The notes beneath the pieces were generated by a model. It saw nothing but the letters and a program-made list of their open reading frames with translations. It did no database searches and was not told the origin of the DNA. Made by a program: the position numbers and the translations under genes. A DNA stretch of 22,684 nucleotides from NCBI GenBank assembly GCA_904502005.1, contig CAJGDC010000030.1, positions 1-22,684 of the forward strand, given 5' to 3'. Origin of the DNA: an uncultured Alistipes sp. (GTDB lineage Bacteria; Bacteroidota; Bacteroidia; Bacteroidales; Rikenellaceae). Below, in pieces: positions 16,178 to 22,684 of the stretch; position 1 is the stretch's first letter, and each line of letters begins with the position of its first letter.

Positions 16178-16185
16178 CAAAGATA
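16178..16185 (-). promoter_or_regulatory. -7 element for the thioesterase gene
   Basis: The minus strand reads TATCTTTG, matching TAnnTTTG, about 25 bases upstream of the start codon at 16153. It lies only five bases past the terminator-like hairpin at 16191-16221, so one transcript ends where the next begins. Confidence 0.6.
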
Positions 16186-16190
16186 ATAAA

Positions 16191-16221
16191 AACAGATGGA
16201 ACAACTACAGTTCCATCTGTT
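16191..16221 (-). terminator. Terminator hairpin of the bat-recR-sulfatase-META run
   Basis: A perfect 12-bp stem (AACAGATGGAAC and its complement) encloses a 7-base loop. Read on the minus strand it is followed by a T-rich run (TTTTTATTAT), so it should stop transcription coming from the META lipoprotein gene. It lies about 185 bases past that gene's stop codon; the space between is filled by the long inverted repeat at 16233-16396. Confidence 0.72.
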
Positions 16222-16232
16222 CAAAAAGGGTT

Positions 16233-16396
16233 AGAAGATGTTTGAAATTTATTTACGAAATTATTTTATAGCTGTTTTGTGGCTATTTTCTCGTGTGATT
16301 TGAGGCGCATAGGGGTTCCTATGTAACGAAAATCAGATGAGAAAAGAGTCGTAAACAGCATAAAAGAGTAAGATAAACAAATTTCAAACAACTTCT
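16233..16396. repeat. 164-bp imperfect inverted repeat, element type 1
   Basis: The left arm begins AGAAGATGTTTGAAATTT and the right arm, read in reverse complement, begins AGAAGTTGTTTGAAATTT. The match continues inward through blocks TTTTAT, GCTGTTT, TTTTCTC and TGATTT to a small central hairpin, CATAGG-GGTT-CCTATG, at 16308-16323. By eye about three quarters of arm positions pair, with internal loops and two or three single-base gaps. No credible reading frame lies inside. It fills nearly all the space between the META lipoprotein stop and the terminator. It could be a MITE-like palindromic repeat or a structured 3'-UTR RNA. Confidence 0.8.
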
Positions 16397-16405
16397 TTCT
16401 ATACT

Positions 16406-16849
16406 CTATTTCGCCACCTCTGAAGAAGGCAAAGCCTTAAATAGCGCCTTGATAACCCCCTGCTGAAGCAGAATGAGCTGGTCGCCATCTATATCGTAAT
16501 GAGTAATACCTCCCAAAACGGCTGTAAACTGGCTTTCAAGCTCGCCATTCTCCGGGCAGAGCATCATTGTTGTGCCTACCTGACCGAAGTTAATCGCGTA
16601 GTTCTCCGTTACAGCATAATGACCCAACAAGCGGTTACACGCGGCAACACCTGCAATTGAGCCATCCTCTCCGAGAGTGATGTTGAAGCTATTTATTGGT
16701 AGCTCTACATCCTTACCCTCAAGCTGTACAAGATGCCACTCTGTACCCTTGAGTGGTTTCATATTCTTCTGTCGCTGACGACATGCTGAGCAGCAACCTA
16801 CGAGAAGTGTTGCGCAAAGGAGCGCAAAGATGATTGATTTAAGTCTCAT
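16406..16849 (-). CDS. META/HslJ-domain lipoprotein
   Basis: This 147-residue protein has a type II signal peptide ending in LLVGC, so Cys19 should be lipidated. The mature part is one META domain, also found in the E. coli heat-shock lipoprotein HslJ: GTEWHLVQLEGKDVELP, the strand pair FNITLGEDGSIAGVAACNRLLGHY, and the signature TTMMLCPENGELESQF. META proteins are envelope-associated, but their molecular role is poorly known; HslJ is tied to novobiocin tolerance. Extra cysteines just after the lipobox (CCSAC) are unusual. It lies seven bases after the sulfatase gene and ends the five-gene minus-strand run. The long inverted repeat at 16233-16396 begins ten bases past its stop. Confidence 0.87.
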   Translation of the reverse strand: MRLKSIIFALLCATLLVGCCSACRQRQKNMKPLKGTEWHLVQLEGKDVELPINSFNITLGEDGSIAGVAACNRLLGHYAVTENYAINFGQVGTTMMLCPENGELESQFTAVLGGITHYDIDGDQLILLQQGVIKALFKALPSSEVAK

Positions 16850-16856
16850 AATTCTA

Positions 16857-18500
16857 TTATTTTACAAGTTTATTTGGCATTGGTATTCTCTCTCCAGTAG
16901 CGCGGAAGGTTGGAAGTAGAGCATCGTATAGCTCAAGTTTTGCAGTCAGGGCATCCGCCATCTCGCGCAACTTCTCTGGATGTGTCTGAGAAAGGTCGTT
17001 GCGTTCAGTAATATCTTCGCCGATATTATATAGCTCGAGGGTCTGCTGGCGGTGACGGTAGACAATCTTCCAGTCGCCCTTGCGAAGAGAACTCATATAA
17101 TCGATGTCATGCAGCTGGTAAGGTTTCCACTGGTGTGGAAAGTGGGCAAGCACCTCGCGCTCAGGGTCAATGCCCGAAACTGTCTCAGGGACAACAAAGT
17201 CATTCGCCTGCTTTTGGGAGGTTATCTCCCCTGTCGTCATAGCCTTTTTAGCCATCTGACTACCGTCGGTAAGTAGGCGAACAATGCTCTTGCCGTCTAT
17301 ATCCTGTACCCTCTTATAGTTCTCTATACCGGCCATTTCAAGAATTGTAGGATATAAATCCTCCGCCACAACGGGAGTATTTAGACGCGTACCAGCTGCC
17401 ACCTTGCCCTTCCAGTAAACCACCATCGGCACACGAATACCAGCCTCATAGCACGACGCTTTACCCTCACGCAGTGGGGAGTTCTGGGTGTGGCGAACGC
17501 CTCCCTTTGAGAGATTTTCGGAGTTTCCGCCATTGTCGGACATAAAGATAATGGCTGTATTGTCAAGCACCCCTCGCTTATCAAGATATGCCATAAGGTC
17601 ACCAAGACTCTTATCCACACCCTCGCACATAGATGCAAAACGTGCCTGACCCTCATCCATGCCGCGGTCAATATACTTGCTAAAGAAGCGTGGGTCGCGG
17701 TGTATAGGCGTATGAACGGCGTGGTGGCAAAAGTTGAGATAGAATGGTATGCCATTATCTATCGGATAGTCAAGGGTCTTAATAGCCTCGAGTGTCAGCG
17801 CCTCTGTAAGATGTGTTTTTGAGCCGTAGTACTCGGTCATATTCTGCACAGAGAAGAAGTTCCACTTATCTGCCGTATTGCCATAGTTCTCCTCTCCATA
17901 GTAGCTGCGAGGTTTACCTGCAACCTGCCCAGCCACATTGACACAGAAACCCATATTGTACGGATTTGCCGCAGGGGTACCATTAGGTGCCCAGTGACCC
18001 TTACCTACGTGGATGGTATAGTAGCCATTATCCTTCAGAATCTGCGGATAGGGGGTGATATGCACCGCGCGGTCAAGAGGCTCAGCCGATGGTGTCACGC
18101 CGTTGATATTCCACTCCGTGCGCTCAACGGTGTCGTCAAGTTGCTCACTCGGAGTATCTGTAGCATCGGGATTCCAATCCTTTGTTACCGACGTATAGTT
18201 TGTAATTCGTGTATGCGCAGCATTCATGCCCGACATTATCGAAGTGCGTGTCGGTGTAGATACTGGGCAGACATACGCCGAAGTCATCACCGCTCCCGCC
18301 TCTGCAAGCGCTGAAATATTTGGCGTATCATGGCGCAAGTTGAATGGGTATACCTCCTCACCAAAGGCTACAGATGTATCAAGCCATCCGAGGTCGTCAA
18401 TCAGAAAGAGGACAATGTTCGGCTTTTTCTCCTCTGTAGCGCAGCCTGCAAGTGGCGCGGCAAGTGCCACAGCCGAGAGGGTTTTCAGTGAGATTTTCAT
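16857..18500 (-). CDS. Serine-type sulfatase, lipoprotein
   Basis: This 547-residue protein is a type I (formylglycine) sulfatase that removes sulfate esters, probably from host or dietary glycans. The lipobox APLAGC puts the lipidated Cys at 20. The metal pair D35-D36 is in LFLIDDLGWLD. The active-site signature is S81-T-P-T-R85 followed by TSIMSG, so the residue to be oxidised is Ser, not Cys, and an anaerobic radical-SAM maturase (anSME) elsewhere in the genome would be needed. Other active-site blocks are IHVGKGHWAPNG, the histidine-rich HHAVHTPIH, FMSDNGGNSENL, and LREGKASCYEAGIRVPMVVYW. Length is normal. It lies 19 bases after recR and seven before the META lipoprotein gene. The sulfated substrate cannot be predicted, and there is no SusC/D pair nearby. 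Confidence 0.92.
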   Translation of the reverse strand: MKISLKTLSAVALAAPLAGCATEEKKPNIVLFLIDDLGWLDTSVAFGEEVYPFNLRHDTPNISALAEAGAVMTSAYVCPVSTPTRTSIMSGMNAAHTRITNYTSVTKDWNPDATDTPSEQLDDTVERTEWNINGVTPSAEPLDRAVHITPYPQILKDNGYYTIHVGKGHWAPNGTPAANPYNMGFCVNVAGQVAGKPRSYYGEENYGNTADKWNFFSVQNMTEYYGSKTHLTEALTLEAIKTLDYPIDNGIPFYLNFCHHAVHTPIHRDPRFFSKYIDRGMDEGQARFASMCEGVDKSLGDLMAYLDKRGVLDNTAIIFMSDNGGNSENLSKGGVRHTQNSPLREGKASCYEAGIRVPMVVYWKGKVAAGTRLNTPVVAEDLYPTILEMAGIENYKRVQDIDGKSIVRLLTDGSQMAKKAMTTGEITSQKQANDFVVPETVSGIDPEREVLAHFPHQWKPYQLHDIDYMSSLRKGDWKIVYRHRQQTLELYNIGEDITERNDLSQTHPEKLREMADALTAKLELYDALLPTFRATGERIPMPNKLVK

Positions 18501-18519
18501 TACTTAATGGTTTGATTTA

Positions 18520-19122
18520 TCAGTTTTTAGCCACCTCACGGCGGTTGATAAGGGCTTGAGTGATAGTATGCTCATCTACATACTCAAGTTCATCACCAAA
18601 GCCTATTCCGCGAGCGATAGTGGTAACCTTGAGTCGCTCAAAGCGCTTTAGGCAATTCATTAGATAGAAGAGCGTTGTCTCACCCTCAACAGATGCCGAG
18701 ATGGCAATAATCACCTCCTTAACCTCCCCCATTGCTATGCGATCAAGTAGAAGGTCTATTCTTAAATCTGAAGGGGCAACGCCCTGCATTGGGGATATTA
18801 CTCCTCCCAAAACATTGTACACACCACGGTACTGGCGAGTCTTTTCAATTGACAGCAGGTCTGCAACCTGCTCAACAACACATAGTGTTGTTTTATCACG
18901 CTTTGGGTCGGCGCATATCTCGCAAATCTCACTATCAGAGAGGTTTCCGCACTTGGCGCAGTGGCATATGTTGTTCCTAAAGTCAGAGATGCTATCGGTC
19001 ATTGCTGCCACATCCTCTCGGTCCATCTTCAGTATGTGCATAGCAAGTCGCAGTGCCGTTCTGCGACCCACACCTGGCAGACGATTAAGCTCGCTGACAA
19101 TATTTTCCAGCAGTAGCGACAT
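18520..19122 (-). CDS. recR: Recombination mediator protein RecR
   Basis: This 200-residue protein works with RecF and RecO to load RecA at single-strand gaps. The N-terminal helix-hairpin-helix is LNRLPGVGRRTALRLAMHIL (about 12-31). The zinc finger has C55-x2-C58 and C67-x2-C70. The Toprim domain follows (TLCVVEQVADLLSIE, then IIAISASVEGETTLFYL), and the family block ARGIGFGDELEYVDEHTI is near the C-terminus. Length is typical. It lies one base after batE, suggesting coupled translation, and 19 bases before the sulfatase gene. Its position inside a run of envelope genes probably reflects operon packing rather than shared function. Confidence 0.95.
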   Translation of the reverse strand: MSLLLENIVSELNRLPGVGRRTALRLAMHILKMDREDVAAMTDSISDFRNNICHCAKCGNLSDSEICEICADPKRDKTTLCVVEQVADLLSIEKTRQYRGVYNVLGGVISPMQGVAPSDLRIDLLLDRIAMGEVKEVIIAISASVEGETTLFYLMNCLKRFERLKVTTIARGIGFGDELEYVDEHTITQALINRREVAKN

Positions 19123-19123
19123 A

Positions 19124-19927
19124 CTAAATTCTCTCTAAGTGTGACATCTCTGTCCAACCCTTCTTACCGTCAGCAATAGTTATCTCGCTCCAACCCTCAA
19201 CCTCTGAGGTGATTGTAACCTTTGTACCCTCGTGTAGTACAAAAAGGTCTGTAGCATCACTATCTGGCGACGCCTTTACTGATATTGCCGAGCTCATAAC
19301 AATAGCCTGCTCGCGGTTAAGTATAGTATTGCGAGCAGAGATAGCAAAGGCTGTTGTTGCCACAAAGAGTAGCGCCGAGATAATTGTTCCGTAGAAGCCA
19401 ATCTTACGAACAGGCAGACGTGAGCCGAGCAAGAATATAAGCAACAGCGCAAATGCAAACGCCAAGAGTGCCAACGAGATAACACTCCACGCCGTGCAGC
19501 TCATAGCACTACGCAAAGAGCGCATCCATCGCTTAAGGAAGAACTGAGGCACAACGGCAATCTTATCCATTGTTTGCGCCTCGGCAATCTCAAGGTTATA
19601 CCTTGCATCGTCCATAGTCGGTGAGGCTACAAGAGCGCGGTTATAGTAGAGTATTGCCTTGCCTAAATTGCCACCCTTAAAGTATGCATTGCCCATATTG
19701 TAGTATAGGCGAGCAGAGTAGTAGCCACGACTCTCAATAGCTGAATAGTTTTGTAACGCTTGAGCAAAGTTGCCATCTATATATGCCTGATTTGCCAGAG
19801 TCCACAGATGGTCATTGTCTAGAAGAATCTGCTCACTTTGAGCATTGACAACCTGAGTTGTATCACTCTGCGCCGTAGCTGATGCAAACAACACTGTTGC
19901 CGCTATTATCGAAAGTATATATCTCAT
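19124..19927 (-). CDS. batE: BatE-like TPR and SH3-domain membrane protein
   Basis: This 267-residue protein resembles BatE of the Bacteroidota aerotolerance operon. A signal peptide (about 1-19) is followed by tetratricopeptide repeats in residues about 38-115 (WTLANQAYIDGNFAQALQNY, LYYNMGNAYFKGGNLGKAILYY). Two membrane helices come next, near 145-168 (SVISLALLAFAFALLLIFLLG) and 175-197. The C-terminal part (about 205-267) is a bacterial SH3 domain (VKASPDSDATDLFVLHEGTKV, ending GWTEMSHLERI). BatE is thought to act with BatD and the von Willebrand-domain proteins BatA and BatB in a periplasmic complex whose mechanism is not settled. The gene begins four bases after batD ends and abuts recR. 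No moxR, batA, batB or batC is in the window. Confidence 0.88.
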   Translation of the reverse strand: MRYILSIIAATVLFASATAQSDTTQVVNAQSEQILLDNDHLWTLANQAYIDGNFAQALQNYSAIESRGYYSARLYYNMGNAYFKGGNLGKAILYYNRALVASPTMDDARYNLEIAEAQTMDKIAVVPQFFLKRWMRSLRSAMSCTAWSVISLALLAFAFALLLIFLLGSRLPVRKIGFYGTIISALLFVATTAFAISARNTILNREQAIVMSSAISVKASPDSDATDLFVLHEGTKVTITSEVEGWSEITIADGKKGWTEMSHLERI

Positions 19928-19931
19928 AGCA

Positions 19932-21773
19932 CTACTTTTTTACTATTGATTCAATTTTAGAGACAATATCGATGCCCCTGCCATATATCTCGTTCATTGT
20001 TGCTGAATCTACAGGCGAATACTGAGCCTCCTCGCACTGCGAGATTATCGCCGTAATAGCCTTAGCCTGCTCAGCAGCACCTCGGCGAGTAAGCTCCTCG
20101 CGAATACTCTCCTTAGTAAGGTCCGCCACGGGGATGTTAAACCTATCGGAGATATATCCCCACAATGCACGGAGCATCTCCTCATAGAAGGCGTGACGAT
20201 TCTGCTCGCGCATATATCGCTCAGCCGTGCGGAATCGCTGTACTGCCACCTTATTAGCCCTACGACCCTTGACAAGAACGGTGTTATGGCTATCGCGAAT
20301 ACGCTTGCCGATAACAAAATAGAGCATAACAACAAGCAGCACCATAGCCACCACAATGACAAAATAGAGTGGAGAGAGCACCAGTGGCGCAGTTACTGTA
20401 TGCAGATTTGGACGAGTGAGCTTGATAAAACGAATATCACTACCCAAAAGGCGAACATCTTGCTTGCCAACCAATGTGGTTACAGTAGATGAAGAGGCTG
20501 TGCTATTCTTGTCTGGCGCAACAGAGATAGAGAAACTCTCTGAGCTGAGGGTCACATACTGCCCACTCTCAGGGCTGAAGTATGTAAACTCTATAGGGGC
20601 AATAGTATAATCACCCTCGGCACGAGCAATAAATGGGTACTCAAAACGACGGAAGCCACTGCTTCCCGCAGCCGTTGTACGAACCTGCTCAGTAGCCTTA
20701 ACATCATAAAGCTCAAAAGTGGCTGGCAGAACGATCTTTGGTTCCTGAACAAAACCTATATTTCCCGTTCCCGAAATCTTCAAGTCTATATTTGCTGCTG
20801 AATTTGCCGCCACATCTGTTGTAGAGAGGTGGGCCTCCATAGTATACTTACCCACCGCGCCTGTAAATGATGCCGGTGCGCCTGCGGGGAATGGCTTAAC
20901 CTCAATAGTCACTGCCGGAGAGGATATTTCACGACGCAAGTTGTAGATGTCGTGAGAGTTGTCAAAGAATGAGTTGCGAGGGCGATTATTTCTAACAAAC
21001 ATCTGCGCAATAATGGTAATCTTTGCACTCTCAATAGTCAGCTTACCACTCTGCTGAGGGTAGAGAATATACTCGCCAAGGTTGTAGGCGTCGTAGACCT
21101 TACCATTCAGAGTCTCACGGAATGGACCCTGCTCTGCCTCGAGTTGCTGGCTCCAGAAGCCGTCAAAACTTGGCAACTTAGCCCCCTCAGAGCCAATGAC
21201 ATTCACACGGCTGTAGAGCTTAAGCGTAGCACGAACAGCCTCTCCCTTATAGACCTTAGAGCGAGATACCGATAGTCGGAGCATCAAATCATCCTTTGCC
21301 AGCTGCCCCGCTGCACGCTGCTCAAGCGACTGCTCCTGTGACTGACGGGTTCCCTGAGAAGTGCTGCCGCTAGCCTGCTCACCACCCTGACGAACCTCTA
21401 TTGGGGTAACCTGCGTTGAGTAGTTCTTGCCATCTACACCGATTGTCGCCACACCGATAGAACGATTACCAGCACTATCCGCCTGCAAAACATAGCTGAT
21501 AGTGTAGTTGTAACTCTTTGTCATTGAGCCATTGATAATCTGCACAGACGAGCCGTGCGATACCGATGGACCTGCAAGGACATTAAAGCCCTCAAACGAT
21601 GGGGCTACAAACGACTTATCGTCTGGCTTGGCATTGAGCGCAAACTCAACCCTGAACGCCTCAGCCGCGCCAACAATCATCGGAGCATTGGTCTGAAAAA
21701 CCACCTGCTCGTCAGCATAGGCAGTCAGAAACGTCAAAAATGTCGCAAATATTGCTAAAAATCTCTTTCCCAT
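19932..21773 (-). CDS. batD: BatD-like oxygen tolerance protein
   Basis: This 613-residue protein matches BatD of the Bacteroides aerotolerance locus. A signal peptide (MGKRFLAIFATFLTFLTAYA) is followed by a long periplasmic region of beta-sandwich repeats (about 22-450). Family blocks there include LMLRLSVSRSKVYKGEAVRATLKLYSR, GFWSQQLEAEQGPFRETLNG, and YRRFEYP-type text in GFRRFEYPFIARAEGDYTI. One membrane helix lies near 460-490 (LYFVIVVAMVLLVVMLYFVIG). The cytoplasmic tail is helical and contains EEMLRALWGYISDRFNIPVADLTKESI, typical of BatD. A low-complexity Ser/Gln/Glu stretch falls near 130-155. It is first in the five-gene run, with a candidate promoter directly upstream. The upstream neighbour is fumarase rather than batA/batB. 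Confidence 0.9.
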   Translation of the reverse strand: MGKRFLAIFATFLTFLTAYADEQVVFQTNAPMIVGAAEAFRVEFALNAKPDDKSFVAPSFEGFNVLAGPSVSHGSSVQIINGSMTKSYNYTISYVLQADSAGNRSIGVATIGVDGKNYSTQVTPIEVRQGGEQASGSTSQGTRQSQEQSLEQRAAGQLAKDDLMLRLSVSRSKVYKGEAVRATLKLYSRVNVIGSEGAKLPSFDGFWSQQLEAEQGPFRETLNGKVYDAYNLGEYILYPQQSGKLTIESAKITIIAQMFVRNNRPRNSFFDNSHDIYNLRREISSPAVTIEVKPFPAGAPASFTGAVGKYTMEAHLSTTDVAANSAANIDLKISGTGNIGFVQEPKIVLPATFELYDVKATEQVRTTAAGSSGFRRFEYPFIARAEGDYTIAPIEFTYFSPESGQYVTLSSESFSISVAPDKNSTASSSTVTTLVGKQDVRLLGSDIRFIKLTRPNLHTVTAPLVLSPLYFVIVVAMVLLVVMLYFVIGKRIRDSHNTVLVKGRRANKVAVQRFRTAERYMREQNRHAFYEEMLRALWGYISDRFNIPVADLTKESIREELTRRGAAEQAKAITAIISQCEEAQYSPVDSATMNEIYGRGIDIVSKIESIVKK

Positions 21774-21786
21774 ATAAGAGAAACGA

Positions 21787-21817
21787 AAAAAATATGGTTT
21801 TATTGTAACTTTACAAA
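21787..21817 (-). promoter_or_regulatory. Candidate promoter of the batD operon
   Basis: On the minus strand TTTG (at 21814-21817) is followed after 19 bases by TATTTTTT (at 21787-21794), close to TTTG-N19-21-TAnnTTTG. The predicted transcript would start only about eight bases before the batD ATG, so the leader would be very short. The -7 match is imperfect at its last base. Confidence 0.4.
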
Positions 21818-21841
21818 CCCTCTCTGTTGCCAGAAAGGGTT
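21816..21841 (-). terminator. Terminator-like hairpin downstream of fumarase
   Basis: On the minus strand AACCCTTTCTG pairs with CAGAGAGGGTT around a GCAA tetraloop, an 11-bp stem with one G-U pair. The T-run after it is short (TTTG), so termination may be weak. It lies about 185 bases past the fumarase stop, beyond the 129-bp inverted repeat, in the same relative place as the hairpin at 16191-16221. Confidence 0.55.
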
Positions 21842-21848
21842 AGTAATA

Positions 21849-21868
21849 GATTGTATTTTGGCGAGGAA
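21849..21868. repeat. Degenerate copy of the type 2 element edge
   Basis: ATTGTATTTTGGCGAGG here resembles ATTGCATTTTGGAAGAGG near the left edge of the inverted repeat at 21901-22029, in the same orientation and about 54 bases away. It may be a remnant of an older copy or a duplication of the element's end. The match is short, so confidence is limited. Confidence 0.4.
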
Positions 21869-21900
21869 TTTCAAGGCTTTCAATTACCCTAACAACCTCT

Positions 21901-22029
21901 ATTAAATTGCATTTTGGAAGAGGTTTTGCAACGCTCGGCAAAATTGTCCGCGATGGGCTGTACTTCTGTACTGCCCATTGCGAGCAACTTTTGTTAGCGG
22001 CAGCAAAAACCTTCCAAAATCAATTTAAT
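21901..22029. repeat. 129-bp imperfect inverted repeat, element type 2
   Basis: The left end reads ATTAAATTGCATTTTGGAAG and the right end, in reverse complement, reads ATTAAATTGATTTTGGAAGG. The match continues through TTTTGC, CGCT, a CAAAA-type block and CGC to a central hairpin: ATGGGC pairs with GCCCAT, enclosing the inner pair GTAC/GTAC and a TTCT loop, at 21953-21978. About four fifths of arm positions pair by eye, with a few single-base gaps. The right edge covers the fumarase stop codon (22025-22027). No credible reading frame lies inside. It differs in sequence from the element at 16233-16396 but has the same overall form. Confidence 0.82.
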
Positions 22030-22684
22030 GTGCGAAATCTGCAAAGAAATCATTACCCTTATCATCTACAATGATGAATGCAGGGAAGTTCTCAACGTAA
22101 ATCTTGCGGACTGCCTCCATGCCGAGCTCTGGGAAGTCTACAACCTCTACGCTCTTGATAGAGTTCTTTGCAAGGATAGCTGCTGGACCACCGATAGAGC
22201 CGAGGTAGAAGCCACCATGAGCCTTACAAGCGTCAGTAACAGTCTTTGAGCGGTTACCCTTAGCAACCATAACCATTGAGCCACCAACGCTCTGGAACAG
22301 GTCTACATATGGGTCCATGCGGCCTGCAGTTGTAGGGCCGAATGAGCCTGAAGCCATACCTGCAGGGGTCTTTGCAGGACCTGCGTAGTATACTGGGTGG
22401 TTCTTGAAGTACTCTGGCATAGGCTTACCCTCGTCAAGCATCTGCTTAATCTTTGCATGCGCGATGTCACGAGCAACGATAAGGGTTCCCTTAAGGTTGA
22501 GGCGAGTCTTGATAGGATACTGGGTGAGAATCTCGCGAACCTTATCCATACCCTCGTCAAGGTCGATATCTACTGCTGGAGACATCGCTGGAGCCTGCTC
22601 TGGAAGGAAGCGAGCCGGATTCTTCTCAAGCTGCTCAATGAAGATACCCTCTGGGGTAATCTTTGCCTTGATATTACGGTCTGC
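22025..22684 (-). CDS. Class I fumarate hydratase, C-terminal part (cut by window edge)
   Basis: The 219 residues visible are the C-terminal portion of an iron-sulfur class I fumarase, which interconverts fumarate and malate. The frame is open to the window edge, so the start and most cluster ligands lie outside; the internal ATG at 22585 is not the true start. Diagnostic blocks are LKGTLIVARDIAHAKIKQML, YYAGPAKTPAGMASGSFGPTTAGRMDPYVD, MVMVAKGNRSKTV, GGFYLGSIGGPAAILA and VVDFPELGMEAV. The final residues (VDDKGNDFFADFAH) fit the normal end of the family. The alpha and beta parts are probably fused, as in FumA/FumB, but that cannot be checked here. Codon bias suggests high expression. The stop codon falls inside the edge of the long inverted repeat. 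Confidence 0.93.
   Translation of the reverse strand, partial: ADRNIKAKITPEGIFIEQLEKNPARFLPEQAPAMSPAVDIDLDEGMDKVREILTQYPIKTRLNLKGTLIVARDIAHAKIKQMLDEGKPMPEYFKNHPVYYAGPAKTPAGMASGSFGPTTAGRMDPYVDLFQSVGGSMVMVAKGNRSKTVTDACKAHGGFYLGSIGGPAAILAKNSIKSVEVVDFPELGMEAVRKIYVENFPAFIIVDDKGNDFFADFAH

Noticed and set aside
1..22684. A defence, phage or mobile gene island
   Set aside because: No integrase, transposase, toxin-antitoxin, restriction or phage-like protein was recognised, and genes are syntenic-looking core functions; only the two palindromic repeats hint at mobile DNA.

Overview
The window looks like chromosomal DNA of a member of the Bacteroidales (Bacteroidota). Evidence for this is the -7 motif TAnnTTTG at several gene starts, the absence of clear Shine-Dalgarno sequences, and a gene set typical of the order: BatD/BatE, the Bacteroidota form of YebC, the acidic protein beside rsmI, and a single-chain class I fumarase. 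The genus cannot be fixed from the sequence; Rikenellaceae/Alistipes is only a guess. There are no tRNAs, rRNAs, CRISPR arrays, phage genes or transposase genes. Most of the window is housekeeping and envelope genes.

Layout. (1) 68-2816, plus strand: an RluA-family pseudouridine synthase, dtd, then two tandem exported S1/P1-type nuclease homologues, the second with a damaged metal site. (2) 2825-4322, minus: a TsaC/YrdC tRNA-modification enzyme followed by an EamA transporter. (3) 4434-5153, plus: yebC, ending in a strong bidirectional terminator. (4) 5232-10644, minus: a compact six-gene run (acidic protein, rsmI, two LpxL-like acyltransferases, two GT2 glycosyltransferases), which reads as a lipid A/surface glycan cluster behind an rRNA methyltransferase. 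(5) 10779-15637: a short GH2-like protein (minus) divergent from asnS, rpoN and a small lipoprotein (plus). asnS and the GH2-like gene share one compact overlapping divergent promoter. (6) 15677-16153, minus: a PaaI-type thioesterase. (7) 16406-21773, minus: a tight five-gene run, batD-batE-recR-sulfatase-META lipoprotein. (8) 22025-22684, minus: the C-terminal part of a class I fumarate hydratase cut by the window edge.

The least explained DNA is two long, imperfect, intergenic inverted repeats of different sequence, at 16233-16396 (164 bp) and 21901-22029 (129 bp). Each sits directly after a stop codon on the minus strand (the META lipoprotein and fumarase), and each is followed by the motif CTAACCCTTT and a terminator-like hairpin. 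They look like members of two dispersed palindromic element or structured-RNA families placed in 3' untranslated regions. I could not search for other copies, so that remains inference.
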